Shown here: in pieces, positions 1 through 11,727 of the stretch
Numbering within the stretch: the stretch's first letter is position 1
How the letters are laid out: each line of letters starts with the position of its first letter
Assembly: GCF_900155615.1 (NCBI RefSeq)
Contig: NZ_FUHT01000002.1
Location: forward strand, 62,001-126,000
DNA: 64,000 nt
Direction of reading: 5' to 3'
Source: Massiliimalia massiliensis
Lineage (GTDB): Bacteria; Bacillota; Clostridia; Oscillospirales; Ruminococcaceae
Notes under the pieces: generated by a model
The model's input: only the letters and a program-made list of their open reading frames with translations
Databases searched by the model: none
What the model was told of the DNA's origin: nothing
Program-made: the position numbers and the translations under genes

Positions 1-669
1 GCCTTCATTTTTGCCCTGATAGGAAGCGATACGCAGCGCGAAGCATTTTTTGCCGAGCAGTACGTTTCCGCCGTAACCGGAGTTGATAGACCAGATTGTA
101 TTGTCTTCCGGGAAGTGGACAATGTATCTCTTTTCCGGATCAACGTCAGCTTTGGAGTGCAGGCCGCGTACAAAGTCGTTGGAGGTATCGCCGAGATTTT
201 CAAAAGCAGCTTTTCCAATACGGGTCATGATGTCCATGTTCAGAACAACATAAATAGAGTCGGTCAGCTCAACGCCGACCTTTGCAAGCGGAGAACCGAT
301 TGGTCCCATAGAATAAGGGATTACATACATGGTACGGCCCTTCATCACGCCATCATACATCGGGGTCAATTTTGCGTACATTTCCTTCGGGTCACACCAG
401 TTGTTGGTCGGGCCAGCGTCTTCTTCTTTTCTGGAGCAGATAAAGGTACGTGCTTCTACACGAGCGACATCGTTCGGGTTTGTTCTGTGAAGCAGGCAGC
501 CCGGCAATTTTTCCTGATTCAGTCTTTCCATTTCCCCGGTAGAAACAGCTTCATCTCTCAGAGCACTCAGTTGTTCTTCGCTACCGTCAATCCAAACAAC
601 TTTGTCCGGTTTACAAAGAGCAACCATTTCCTCAACCCAAGTGAGGACATTTTTGTTGTTAGTTAACAT
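1..669 (-). CDS. pckG: Phosphoenolpyruvate carboxykinase (GTP), 3' end outside window
   Basis: Converts oxaloacetate plus GTP to PEP, CO2 and GDP at the gluconeogenesis/anaplerosis node. The 223 visible residues are the N-terminal domain of the GTP-type family, read from the complement. They include the conserved [25 protein letters not shown] and SGYGGN segments. The ATG at 667-669 has an AAGGGAG SD 7-8 bases upstream. The remaining two thirds, with the P-loop and Mn site, lie beyond position 1. It is monocistronic from its own promoter at 793-821, about 115 bases of leader away. Identity is secure; completeness of the gene cannot be judged. Confidence 0.93.
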   Translation of the reverse strand, partial: MLTNNKNVLTWVEEMVALCKPDKVVWIDGSEEQLSALRDEAVSTGEMERLNQEKLPGCLLHRTNPNDVARVEARTFICSRKEEDAGPTNNWCDPKEMYAKLTPMYDGVMKGRTMYVIPYSMGPIGSPLAKVGVELTDSIYVVLNMDIMTRIGKAAFENLGDTSNDFVRGLHSKADVDPEKRYIVHFPEDNTIWSINSGYGGNVLLGKKCFALRIASYQGKNEG

Positions 670-792
670 TTGTAAAACTCCCTTCAATTGAAACATTTTT
701 GATCTGCTTTCTTCTTTTCAGCCGCAAAAAGCCTTCCATCTGCTTTCGGCAAAATGCCGAACAAAAGAAAAATCAAATTTCTCACAACTACT

Positions 793-821
793 ATTATATA
801 GAGACTCTGTCAAAAAATCAA
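793..821 (-). promoter_or_regulatory. Sigma-A promoter of pckG
   Basis: On the minus strand a -35 TTGATT (816-821) and a consensus -10 TATAAT (793-798) are separated by exactly 17 bases. It points to pckG and gives a leader of about 115 nt containing a small CGGCA/TGCCG hairpin. Confidence 0.75.
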
Positions 822-847
822 TCTCTAATTTATGAATTTTTTATAAT

Positions 848-867
848 TTTGACATTTTTGTGTCAAA
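848..867. promoter_or_regulatory. Perfect palindrome upstream of pckG promoter
   Basis: TTTGACA-N6-TGTCAAA, a perfect 7+7 inverted repeat, lies between the tsaD stop and the pckG -35 box. Its centre is about 70 bases upstream of the predicted start site. No T-run follows it on either strand, so it is more likely a dimeric-regulator site than a terminator. The regulator is unknown. Confidence 0.5.
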
Positions 868-868
868 G

Positions 869-1906
869 TTACAAAACAGCCTCTTTTATCTCAAATTTTT
901 CGTCAGTGATTGGAAGGGAGGCCGTCGCGTTCAGGCTCATACCGGCTTTTTTTGCATGAACAGCTTCAAAATAGCCCTGGCTTGCAATCATTGCGGCATT
1001 ATCTCCACAGTAACAAAGAGGCGGCATATACAATTTGATTCCCATTTTTTTACATTCTGTTTCCATCCTGGTACGCACACCGCTGTTTGCGGAAACACCG
1101 CCGGCCAGTACAATTTTGTCGGCACGATATTCTTCCGCCGCGCGCATCAGCCGGCCGCTTATCAGGTCGCAGACAGTCAGCTGAAAAGACGCCGCAACAT
1201 CTGAAACGCAAACCTCTTCTCCTTTTTGTTTTGCATGATGGATCAGATTAATCACCGCGGTTTTCAGTCCTGAAAAGCTGAAATCATAAGGGTTTCCGTC
1301 CACCTTTGGTCTCGGCAGCCTGTAATGGTCAGGATCTCCATTCTGTGCCGCTTGATCCATGTGTACGCCTCCCGGATAAGGAAAGCCCAGCGCCCGGGCC
1401 GCCTTATCATAGGCTTCCCCGACTGCATCATCGCGAGTACGTCCGATGATCTCATATTCAGTATAGCTCTTCACCCAGACAATATGACTATGCCCGCCTG
1501 ACATGACCATACATAAAAACGGCGGTTCCAGCTCAGGATGCACCAGATAATTAGCCGCAATATGTCCCCGGATATGATGAACCGGGATGAGCGGCTTTTT
1601 TTTAACAAGGGCCAGGCCCTTTGCAAAGTTCACTCCAACCAGCAGAGCGCCGATCAAACCCGGCGCGTAGGTGACCGCGACTGCATCAATTTCATCAAGT
1701 GTAAGCCCGGCCTCTTTTAAGGCAAGGTCTGTTACCCCGACAATACTCTCACAGTGCCTACGGGAAGCAATCTCCGGGACAACGCCGCCATAAAGCTTAT
1801 GTTCCTCTATCTGTGAAACCACCATATTGGAAAGGACCTTTCTCCCGTCCTCCACTACAGCCACAGCAGTCTCATCGCAAGAGCTTTCTATCCCCAGTAC
1901 CTTCAT
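869..1906 (-). CDS. tsaD: tRNA N6-adenosine threonylcarbamoyltransferase TsaD
   Basis: Transfers the threonylcarbamoyl group to A37 of ANN-decoding tRNAs (t6A), together with TsaB, TsaC and TsaE. The 345-residue protein starts MKVLGIESSCDETA and has the ASKHA ATPase fold. The metal-binding HIRGH motif is at about residues 111-115, MSGGHSH follows, and CGDNAAM is near the C-terminus. I chose the ATG at 1904-1906 because family homology begins there; a longer in-frame extension upstream has no family similarity. It lies 81 bases after rimI, and the tsaD-rimI neighbourhood is typical of Firmicutes. TsaB and TsaE are not in this window. Confidence 0.95.
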   Translation of the reverse strand: MKVLGIESSCDETAVAVVEDGRKVLSNMVVSQIEEHKLYGGVVPEIASRRHCESIVGVTDLALKEAGLTLDEIDAVAVTYAPGLIGALLVGVNFAKGLALVKKKPLIPVHHIRGHIAANYLVHPELEPPFLCMVMSGGHSHIVWVKSYTEYEIIGRTRDDAVGEAYDKAARALGFPYPGGVHMDQAAQNGDPDHYRLPRPKVDGNPYDFSFSGLKTAVINLIHHAKQKGEEVCVSDVAASFQLTVCDLISGRLMRAAEEYRADKIVLAGGVSANSGVRTRMETECKKMGIKLYMPPLCYCGDNAAMIASQGYFEAVHAKKAGMSLNATASLPITDEKFEIKEAVL

Positions 1907-1987
1907 TCCTGTCGTTCCTTTCTTCTTTTCCCCAATCTCTTCCAGCGCAATAAAGCAAGAAAATGTGACGGCATACCGCCGCCACAC

Positions 1988-2437
1988 TCAGCTAACCAGT
2001 TTTCTCAGCAAAAGCGCATCCTCTACCGGCTTGACGTAATAGTTTTTCCTTCGTCCAACCTGCTCAAAGCCCAGCCGAGTGTAAAAGGCAATAGCCGAAG
2101 CATTGCCCGTCCGGACTTCCAGTGTATAGCAGCGAATTCCCAGACGCTTGGCCTGAATTTCCAGTTCCTTTACCAAACGGGCAGCAATCCCCTTCCGCCG
2201 GTACTCAGCCTGTACTGCCAGGAGATTCAGATCTCCCTCGTCAAATACATGGTGCACATTCAGGTAGCCTACAACCTCATCGTTCAATAGAGCTACCAGT
2301 GTCAGTGCGGACGGGGATGCATACTCCTCCTCCCAGCTTTCCAAGCTCCAGGGCGTGGTAAAGCAGGCGCAGGAAATCCGATATATCTCCTGAATATGCT
2401 CAGGCCGCATCGTGGTAACAGAAAGTCTTTCCTTCAT
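1988..2437 (-). CDS. rimI: Ribosomal-protein-S18-alanine N-acetyltransferase RimI (GNAT)
   Basis: GNAT-fold acetyltransferase of about 149 residues that acetylates the N-terminal alanine of S18 in model bacteria. The acetyl-CoA signature is EYRRKGIAARLV, followed by LEVRTGNASAIAFYTRLGF, which is characteristic of RimI. The ATG at 2435-2437 is preferred over a TTG seven codons upstream because AGGCGGA sits ahead of it. It lies directly upstream of tsaD in the same orientation, the usual rimI-tsaD pairing. The exact protein substrate in this organism is inferred. Confidence 0.88.
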   Translation of the reverse strand: MKERLSVTTMRPEHIQEIYRISCACFTTPWSLESWEEEYASPSALTLVALLNDEVVGYLNVHHVFDEGDLNLLAVQAEYRRKGIAARLVKELEIQAKRLGIRCYTLEVRTGNASAIAFYTRLGFEQVGRRKNYYVKPVEDALLLRKLVS

Positions 2438-2474
2438 CCTGATTCCGCCTAATCTCAATCTTGTTTATGCCAGA

Positions 2475-2915
2475 CTACTTGTCCGCCTTTTCATCCAGCC
2501 GGAAACGGAACTCCTGTTCAAAGAAATCCCGAATTTTATCCCTGCATTCCCGGTAAACACCAATGTCCTGGCCAAATGGATCCGGCACATCCAGCACAAT
2601 AACCCGGTCTTCATAATCAGGCACCGCGTCTGCAATCACGTTTTTATGTGAATCAGTCATAACATAAAAGATATCCGCATCATTTAAATCCTGAAGGGTA
2701 ACGCGCCGGGCACGATGGCCGGTAATATCAATCCCGATCTCCTTCATACATTCTACCGCATTTACAGTTGGGAAATCCCCATCGGACGCGGCGAATCCCA
2801 TGCTCTCCACCCGCATTTCCTTTTCCAGATGCTCCCGCTTGATAATCGCGTTCACAATTCCTTCCGCCATTGGGCTGCGGCAGGTGTTCCCGGTGCACAA
2901 TATCAGAATTTTCAT
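2475..2915 (-). CDS. Low-molecular-weight protein phosphatase, YwlE-type
   Basis: Low-molecular-weight phosphatase of about 146 residues with the N-terminal CTGNTCRSP phosphate loop (C-x5-R-S) directly after the first strand, MKILIL. The general-acid region is DVPDPFGQ near the C-terminal end. In Firmicutes the same Thr-containing loop occurs in the protein-arginine phosphatase YwlE, so Arg or Tyr phosphatase activity are both possible. The ATG at 2913-2915 lies 9 bases after GGAGG; another ATG two codons upstream is only 3 bases from it. It sits between polA and rimI with a short gap to rimI. Confidence 0.85.
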   Translation of the reverse strand: MKILILCTGNTCRSPMAEGIVNAIIKREHLEKEMRVESMGFAASDGDFPTVNAVECMKEIGIDITGHRARRVTLQDLNDADIFYVMTDSHKNVIADAVPDYEDRVIVLDVPDPFGQDIGVYRECRDKIRDFFEQEFRFRLDEKADK

Positions 2916-3009
2916 TTCCATGACCCTCCCTTTTTGACAAAAGCACATCCTAATAAAAATAAATGTAAAGCTTATATAATCTGATTGATCAAGCTGTAAT
3001 TCTTGTTCC

Positions 3010-5568
3010 TTATCCCTTGGCGGCAAGCCAGTTTTTTCCCGTGTGTACATCAACGGACAATTCTACCGCAAGCCTGGCGGCCGACTGCATTTCTTCCTTT
3101 AACAGCGAGGCAACCAAAGGCGCCTGCATTACCGGCGCTTCAATGATCAATTCGTCATGCACCTGCAAAATAAGCTTCGCCTGAAGCCCTTCCGCCTTTA
3201 ACCGGCGGTATACCCGGATCATCGCGATTTTGATAATGTCCGCCGCCGTTCCCTGGATCGGCGTATTCAGGGCAATCCGTTTTGCCAGTGCCTTGACCAC
3301 CTTATTCGTGGAACGGATATCGGCGAGCTCTCTCCGGCGGTGATAGAGGGTGCTGACATAGCCGTCCTCCTCCGCCTGCCTGACAATCCTGTCCATATAC
3401 TCCCGGACACCATGATAGGTTTTCAGATATTCTTCGATATAGGACTTCGCCTCCGCAACTGAAACATGGATATCCTGCGACAGGGAAAACGCCCCGATTC
3501 CGTATACGATGCCAAAATTGATTGCCTTTGCGCGGCTTCTCATCTGCGGCGTCACCTCATCCATCGGCGTTTTAAACACCTGCGAGGCTGTCACCTGATG
3601 AATATCGACCTGATCCCGGAAGGCCTGGATCATATTTTCATCCTGTGCAATATGGGCCAGAATCCGCAGTTCAATCTGCGAATAATCGGCGTCCACCAGC
3701 ATATATCCCTCCCGCGCAACGAAGAATTCCCGAATTTTGCTTCCCTCTTCGCTCCGTACCGGAATATTCTGTACATTTGGCTCAGCAGAGCTAATCCTTC
3801 CCGTCCGTGTCTCCGCCTGGTTAAAGGTGGAGTGAACCCGCTGATCCGCACCAACCACTTTGGAAAGTCCTACAATATAGGTTGAGTGAAGCTTGGTCAG
3901 CTTCCGGTATTCCAGCAGGCAGTCGATAATCGGATGCTTCCCGCGCAGACTTTCCAGCACATCGGCGTTGGTAGAATATCCTGTCTTGGTTTTCTTTTTG
4001 GCGGGCAGTCCAAGCTCGTCAAAAAGGATAACGCCCAGCTCCCGAGTAGAATTCGGGTTAAAGGTATGCCCCGCATAGAAGAAGAGCTGTTCCTTTAGCT
4101 CATCAATCCGTCCCAGAAGCTCTTTCCCGTAACGGTCAACCTGCTCCATATCAATTCCAAAGCCTTCATACTCCATATCAGCCAGCACTTCGCAGAGCGG
4201 CAGCTCGATGTCGCAGAGAAGCCCGAACATGTTCTCGTTCTTTAAACGCTCTGTCAGCGCGTCACAGAGGTCGGAAAAGGCCGCGGCGATCCGCAGGGCT
4301 TCTCCCTCTGTATCAAGCTGATAAGCCTGATGCGGCAGGTATTTCTGAATCAGCCCCGCCAGGGCATATCCTCTGGAAACAGAGCTTAGCAGGTAAGCGG
4401 CAAGCTCCGCATCAAAGGTAAGATCTGTAAAAGAGAGTCCTTTTTCTCTTGCTCCCTTAAAATATGCCTTTGCCTGATAGGTGCGCTTGGGCAGGCTGCT
4501 TTGATAAACTGCCTGTTCCAGCACAGCCGGTATCTCTTTTGTAATGACAGCGATTTCATTCTCCAGGCAGAAATAAAGCGTCCCATCCTGCTCAAAGAAA
4601 TCGATCCTCCCACAGCGCTTCAGCTTCTCTATCAAAATGTCGGCAGCAGGATCATACAAGGCTGTAATCGTTTTCTGCTCTACCCGTGCGGCAGGCTGCT
4701 CCTGCATTGAAACCGGTCGGATATCAAGCCGTTTAAAGAAGCTGAACAATTCCAGCCTGGTCAACGCCTCCGAAAGCTTTGCCTCCTGTACCGGCCGCAT
4801 CTGCAGCTCAGCAAGCGGCTCCATCGGCGCTTCCACGCAGATGGCCGCCAGCTCCCGGCTGGTGAAGGCCATGTCCTTCCCTTCCTCCAGCAGCTTTTTT
4901 ACCCTTGGAGTCGCGTCCAGCGAATCGAGCGACGCATAGATCACGTCAATATTATGATATTTTTGGATCAGCGCAGTCGCTGTCTTTTCTCCAATCCCCT
5001 TCACACCTGGGATATTGTCAGAGGCATCCCCCATCAGGGCCTTGAGCTCAACCACCTCTTCCGGGGATACTCCATAATCTTCTTTGAGCTTAGGGATATC
5101 ATATAAAATATTCTCCTTCGTTTTCACCATGCAAACCTGTACATGCTCGCCAATGAGCTGCAAGGAATCGCGATCCCCGGTAGCGATGATACAATCGTCC
5201 CCGTTCGCACGGCATCGGGCGGAAATTGTGCCCAGCAGATCGTCCGCCTCATATCCGGAGAGCTCTGCAATCGGAATTCCCATCAGGCGCAGCAGCTCCT
5301 TGAGCGGCTCAAGCTGCATCGCCAGCTCCTCCGGCATTCCTTTCCGGTTCGCCTTATAGCCTTCATACTGAAGATGGCGGAAGGTGGGCGCCTTTAGGTC
5401 AAAGGTCACCACTGTAGTATCCGGCGTATAATCCTTCTGTAGTTTCAGCAAAATATTCAAAAAGCCAAAAATGGCGTTGGTATAGGTTCCCTCTTTATTG
5501 GAAAGCAGGCGTACCCCATAAAAAGCACGGTTTAAAATGCTGTTTCCATCAATTGCCAAAAATTTCAT
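3010..5568 (-). CDS. polA: DNA polymerase I
   Basis: About 852 residues. The N-terminal 5'-3' exonuclease/FEN domain runs from MKFLAIDGN through GYEADDLLGT and GVKGIGEKTA. The central 3'-5' exonuclease-like domain lacks the acidic metal ligands of active exonucleases, as in Taq and Bst. The C-terminal polymerase has motif A DADYSQIELR, motif B RAKAINFGIVYG and motif C QVHDELIIE. It acts in Okazaki-fragment processing and repair. The ATG at 5566-5568 follows AAGGGTGA; a GTG three codons upstream is an alternative. The leader between it and dus carries a hairpin at 5609-5632. I see no clear promoter for this gene. Confidence 0.96.
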   Translation of the reverse strand: MKFLAIDGNSILNRAFYGVRLLSNKEGTYTNAIFGFLNILLKLQKDYTPDTTVVTFDLKAPTFRHLQYEGYKANRKGMPEELAMQLEPLKELLRLMGIPIAELSGYEADDLLGTISARCRANGDDCIIATGDRDSLQLIGEHVQVCMVKTKENILYDIPKLKEDYGVSPEEVVELKALMGDASDNIPGVKGIGEKTATALIQKYHNIDVIYASLDSLDATPRVKKLLEEGKDMAFTSRELAAICVEAPMEPLAELQMRPVQEAKLSEALTRLELFSFFKRLDIRPVSMQEQPAARVEQKTITALYDPAADILIEKLKRCGRIDFFEQDGTLYFCLENEIAVITKEIPAVLEQAVYQSSLPKRTYQAKAYFKGAREKGLSFTDLTFDAELAAYLLSSVSRGYALAGLIQKYLPHQAYQLDTEGEALRIAAAFSDLCDALTERLKNENMFGLLCDIELPLCEVLADMEYEGFGIDMEQVDRYGKELLGRIDELKEQLFFYAGHTFNPNSTRELGVILFDELGLPAKKKTKTGYSTNADVLESLRGKHPIIDCLLEYRKLTKLHSTYIVGLSKVVGADQRVHSTFNQAETRTGRISSAEPNVQNIPVRSEEGSKIREFFVAREGYMLVDADYSQIELRILAHIAQDENMIQAFRDQVDIHQVTASQVFKTPMDEVTPQMRSRAKAINFGIVYGIGAFSLSQDIHVSVAEAKSYIEEYLKTYHGVREYMDRIVRQAEEDGYVSTLYHRRRELADIRSTNKVVKALAKRIALNTPIQGTAADIIKIAMIRVYRRLKAEGLQAKLILQVHDELIIEAPVMQAPLVASLLKEEMQSAARLAVELSVDVHTGKNWLAAKG

Positions 5569-5752
5569 CTTTATCACCCTTGCCTTCGCTCTGACGAAAG
5601 CGTTTCCTGTTTGAAGGCTTCGCCATTCAAACTTTTCCTTTCCCGTGGAATTGGAGCCAGCCTTGTACGCGAAATGATCCCTATAAAAAGCGCGGCGCCT
5701 TCAAGGCAGGCCAAAGCCTGTTGTTTTGCGCCTGTACCTGCCCGTCCAAAAG

Positions 5753-5781
5753 TTGACGAAACGGCCTGTCTGCTTTATAAT
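5753..5781 (+). promoter_or_regulatory. Sigma-A promoter of the dus gene
   Basis: TTGACG (5753-5758), a 17-base spacer and TATAAT (5776-5781) lie in the 5569-5872 divergent gap between polA and dus. The rest of that gap holds only small inverted repeats, the best at 5609-5632, and no credible coding region. Confidence 0.85.
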
Positions 5782-5872
5782 GGATAGCCGTAGACACGTT
5801 TTCTCCATGGTACAAGTCTGTTAACAGTATATCACGCTCATTCTATTATTTCAACTTTAAAGGATCGATATT

Positions 5873-6850
5873 GTGAAACTAGGAAATATTGTTTTGGAAA
5901 AAACTGCCGCCCTCGCGCCAATGGCCTCTGTTGCAGATCACGCTTACCGCCTGATGTGCAAAAGGTACGGCGCGGCTATGGTGACCGGCGAAATGGCGAG
6001 CGCCAAGGGAATGTTTTATTCCGACCGCAAAACTGCCGAGCTGTTAAGCGTCACCGGCGAAGAATATCCCATGGGCGTCCAGCTCTTCGGCAGCGAGCCG
6101 GATATCATGGCGGCCGCCTGTAAAAAAGCCGCTAAATTTTCTCCCCAGTTTATCGATATCAATATGGGCTGTCCCGTACAGAAAGTGGTTTCAACCGGAA
6201 GCGGGAGCGCGTTAATGAAAACACCGCAGCTTGCCGCCGATATTGTCAAAGCGTGCGTTGACGCGGTAGACCTTCCGGTCACCGTAAAAATCCGAAAAGG
6301 CTTCGACAATGACAATATTAACGCTGTGGAGCTTGCCTGTATGCTCGAGGAAGCCGGCGCCAGCGCCATTACAGTGCACGGGCGCACCAAACGGCAGATG
6401 TACAATCCACCTGTGGATATTAATATTATTGCCCAGGTGAAGCAGGCCGTATCCATTCCCGTCATCGGAAACGGCGATATCACCACCCCTCAGCGTGCTG
6501 CAGAAATGTATCAGAAAACCGGATGCGACCTCGTGATGATCGGGCGTGGCAGCTATGGGCATCCCTGGATTTTTGAAGAGGTCAGCAGGTACCTGGAAGA
6601 CGGCGCCCTGCTTCCGCCGAAAAGCGTAGAAGAGCGGCTTGAGATTATGCTGGAGCATATCAGCCTCATCTGCAAATTCAAGGGGGAACGGCTGGGAATC
6701 CGGGAATCCAGAAAGCATGCCGCATGGTACGTAAAAGGGATGCGCGGTGCGGCAAAATTCCGCAATGCCTGCGGGCAGCTTGCTTCATATGAGGATGTCG
6801 TTGAGCTGGCAAAGCGGGTAAAGGCAGAAAACCGATTGGAGGAAGAATAA
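5873..6850 (+). CDS. dusB: tRNA-dihydrouridine synthase (DusB family)
   Basis: FMN-dependent enzyme that reduces uridine to dihydrouridine in tRNA with NADPH. The 325-residue TIM barrel has LAPMASVADHAYR, the catalytic DINMGCPVQKV with its Cys, VKIRKGFD, TVHGRTKRQMY and the FMN-binding GNGDI and MIGRGSYGHPW motifs. A C-terminal helical tRNA-binding domain follows. The start is GTG, preceded by AAAGGA at good spacing. It is monocistronic between the promoter at 5753-5781 and a strong terminator immediately after the stop. Confidence 0.93.
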   Translation: MKLGNIVLEKTAALAPMASVADHAYRLMCKRYGAAMVTGEMASAKGMFYSDRKTAELLSVTGEEYPMGVQLFGSEPDIMAAACKKAAKFSPQFIDINMGCPVQKVVSTGSGSALMKTPQLAADIVKACVDAVDLPVTVKIRKGFDNDNINAVELACMLEEAGASAITVHGRTKRQMYNPPVDINIIAQVKQAVSIPVIGNGDITTPQRAAEMYQKTGCDLVMIGRGSYGHPWIFEEVSRYLEDGALLPPKSVEERLEIMLEHISLICKFKGERLGIRESRKHAAWYVKGMRGAAKFRNACGQLASYEDVVELAKRVKAENRLEEE

Positions 6851-6885
6851 AACGGTGCGGACTGTTTCAGTCCGCACCGTTTTTT
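6851..6885 (+). terminator. Rho-independent terminator of dus
   Basis: A 14-bp perfect stem (6851-6864 with 6868-6881) with a 3-base loop, followed by a T-run, starts directly after the dus stop codon. Confidence 0.93.
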
Positions 6886-6945
6886 CATGCAAAAGGCTGA
6901 CCCTTTTCCTCTCCGTTTCATATACTGGAATGGAGGTGAATTTAA

Positions 6946-7530
6946 TTGAATATTTATGACTGCAGTGAATGCGGAAATTGCCGGCTTGTCCCAACCTGCT
7001 GTGCAGGATCGTCCAGTCCGGAACCATGCCCCTGTGAATCCTGCTGCAAGCCTGTATGCCCTCCGGCGCCATGCTGCCCGGAGCCGTGCTGCCGGCCGGT
7101 TACCCCGCCCCCTTGCTGCCTGCCGGGGACAGGAGAGCGTTCCTATGCAATGTATCATATCACAGAAGGAGCTGTGACCAGCGGAACTGACCTCGCGCTC
7201 GTTCCAATCCTGACCGGGCCAAACGGAACGATCGTGGCCGCTTCTTCTGCTTCTGTTTATCTTGCTCAGAGACATATTTACGAAGTCAGCTGCCAGGTTA
7301 CTGCCGCCGCGCAGCTCGCCGGAAGCTTTACGGTCGACCCTATTCTGAACAATGTACCCGAGGCAAACTACAGCACAACCGCTGCGATTGCCGCAGACGG
7401 CGGAGCAGGCAGCGTGGCTTCTACGTTCCTTGTCAGCACAGTAACAGCTCCGGTAACGTTATCGCTCCACTATACAGGAACGACAGCCAGCACCGTAAAC
7501 GGCGTGCTCGTCATCCGGGAAATTGCATAA
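6946..7530 (+). CDS. Cys/Pro-rich N-terminus with BclA-like C-terminal domain; probable spore surface protein
   Basis: 194 residues from a TTG start with a near-ideal GGAGGTGA SD five bases upstream. Residues 1-60 contain 16 cysteines, first as C-x2-C-x2-C (6, 9, 12), then mainly as CC doublets separated by Pro-rich spacers. The remaining ~120 residues are Ala/Thr/Val-rich, predicted all-beta, and resemble the jelly-roll C-terminal domain of BclA/C1q-like exosporium proteins; here the usual collagen repeats are replaced by the Cys/Pro block. No signal peptide is visible, consistent with assembly from the mother-cell cytoplasm. I infer a coat or exosporium role from composition only. It is flanked by terminators on both sides. 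Confidence 0.6.
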   Translation: MNIYDCSECGNCRLVPTCCAGSSSPEPCPCESCCKPVCPPAPCCPEPCCRPVTPPPCCLPGTGERSYAMYHITEGAVTSGTDLALVPILTGPNGTIVAASSASVYLAQRHIYEVSCQVTAAAQLAGSFTVDPILNNVPEANYSTTAAIAADGGAGSVASTFLVSTVTAPVTLSLHYTGTTASTVNGVLVIREIA

Positions 7531-7552
7531 TCCTCTTCACAGAATCGTATAA

Positions 7553-7586
7553 AAACCAGCCCCGCAGAATACCACGGGGCTGGTTT
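7553..7586. terminator. Bidirectional terminator
   Basis: A 12-bp perfect stem (7553-7564 with 7575-7586) separates two convergent genes. The T-run is stronger in the minus direction, terminating lacZ, and weaker in the plus direction for the Cys-rich gene. Confidence 0.85.
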
Positions 7587-7597
7587 GATTATTACTG

Positions 7598-10624
<3,027 letters not shown>

Positions 10625-10764
10625 TTAAAAAGGATTATTTTCTTTTCTATCTTATTGTATTTTTCCCCGAAACACGATAGAAAAATCAAACATAAATCAG
10701 TTCTTTTGATTCATCGGACTTCCGGAAAGCAGAATTGCACAGGCAGATGCCTCTGCTATTACAA

Positions 10765-10797
10765 GCAAGCGGAATATCCTGCCGATATCCCGCTTGC
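10765..10797. terminator. Stem-loop between rbsK and lacZ
   Basis: A 14-bp stem with one G-T wobble (10765-10778 with 10784-10797) and a 5-base loop lies just after the rbsK stop. There is no U-run after it, so it may be an mRNA-stabilising or attenuating hairpin rather than a full terminator. The rest of 10613-10764 shows no gene and no clear promoter. Confidence 0.5.
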
Positions 10798-10800
10798 GCC

Positions 10801-11712
10801 TTATAACAGTATTTCCAATTCCTCCCGCGTCGGAATGGAGGACTGCGCTCCTTTTCTTGTCACGACAATGGCTGAGACGCTGGTTGCAAACTCCGCTGCC
10901 TCCCGCAGGGATTTCCCTTCTGCCAGCTTAATCGCCACAGAAGCGGTAAACGCGTCACCAGCGGCGGTTGTATCCACTGCCTTGACCTTTTTCGCCTCAA
11001 TGATATGGATGCTCCCATCCGGCATACTGACGCAGGAACCCTTGCTCCCCAATGTCACCAGCACATCCTTTGCGCCCATCTGCTTTAAGGTTCCAATCGC
11101 CTCTTCCAGATGGTTTTCTGCCTCCGGTATCCCAGTCAGGATGGACAGCTCCACCTCGTTGGGTTTCACCAGGTCAACCGAGTCCAGAAGCCCCTCCGGC
11201 AATTTTTCCGGGGCGGGCGCCGGGTCGAGCACAACCAATTTCCCGAATTCCTTCGCTTTTTTGGCCGCATAAGCCGCCGCTTCCAGCGGAACCTCCAGCT
11301 GCAGCACAAAGACATCGCATTCTTTCAGCAAGTCAATGTTCCGGTCAATATAGTCACAGTCCACCCGGTTATTTGCCCCCAGCACAGAGATAATGCTGTT
11401 GCTCCCGTTCGGACATACCGCAATCATGGCGACTCCGGTTGAGATATCATCCCGTTCATCGAGATGAGAGTGATCAACGCCCGCCTTTGCCAGGCTTTCT
11501 TTGAGCATTGCGCCGTAGCCGTCCTTCCCGACCGCGCCCAGCATGGATACCTCAGCGCCCAGCCGGCTCAGGGTAGAAGCCTGATTAGCGCCCTTTCCTC
11601 CCGGTACAACCACAAAGCTTTCCGCCAGCAGGGATTCTCCCTCAAACGGAGTACGCGGGACGTCTGCGACGAGATCGGCATTTAAACTTCCTAATACAAC
11701 TGCTTTCGTCAT
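10801..11712 (-). CDS. rbsK: Ribokinase (PfkB family)
   Basis: 303 residues. The PfkB signatures are PGGKGANQA near residue 40 and the C-terminal DTTAAGDAFTA with the catalytic Asp and anion hole. The N-terminal GSLNADLV and the overall length match ribokinase, which phosphorylates D-ribose at O5; related pentoses or other carbohydrates cannot be excluded. The ATG is preceded by GGAGG about 11 bases upstream. It starts 15 bases after the SDR stop codon, so the two are very likely co-transcribed. No ribose ABC transporter is visible here. Confidence 0.85.
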   Translation of the reverse strand: MTKAVVLGSLNADLVADVPRTPFEGESLLAESFVVVPGGKGANQASTLSRLGAEVSMLGAVGKDGYGAMLKESLAKAGVDHSHLDERDDISTGVAMIAVCPNGSNSIISVLGANNRVDCDYIDRNIDLLKECDVFVLQLEVPLEAAAYAAKKAKEFGKLVVLDPAPAPEKLPEGLLDSVDLVKPNEVELSILTGIPEAENHLEEAIGTLKQMGAKDVLVTLGSKGSCVSMPDGSIHIIEAKKVKAVDTTAAGDAFTASVAIKLAEGKSLREAAEFATSVSAIVVTRKGAQSSIPTREELEILL

Positions 11713-11727
11713 ACTGGCAGCGTCCTC

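Noticed and set aside
115-666. 183-codon open frame on the plus strand
   Set aside because: Antisense to pckG, which is recognised unambiguously on the minus strand.
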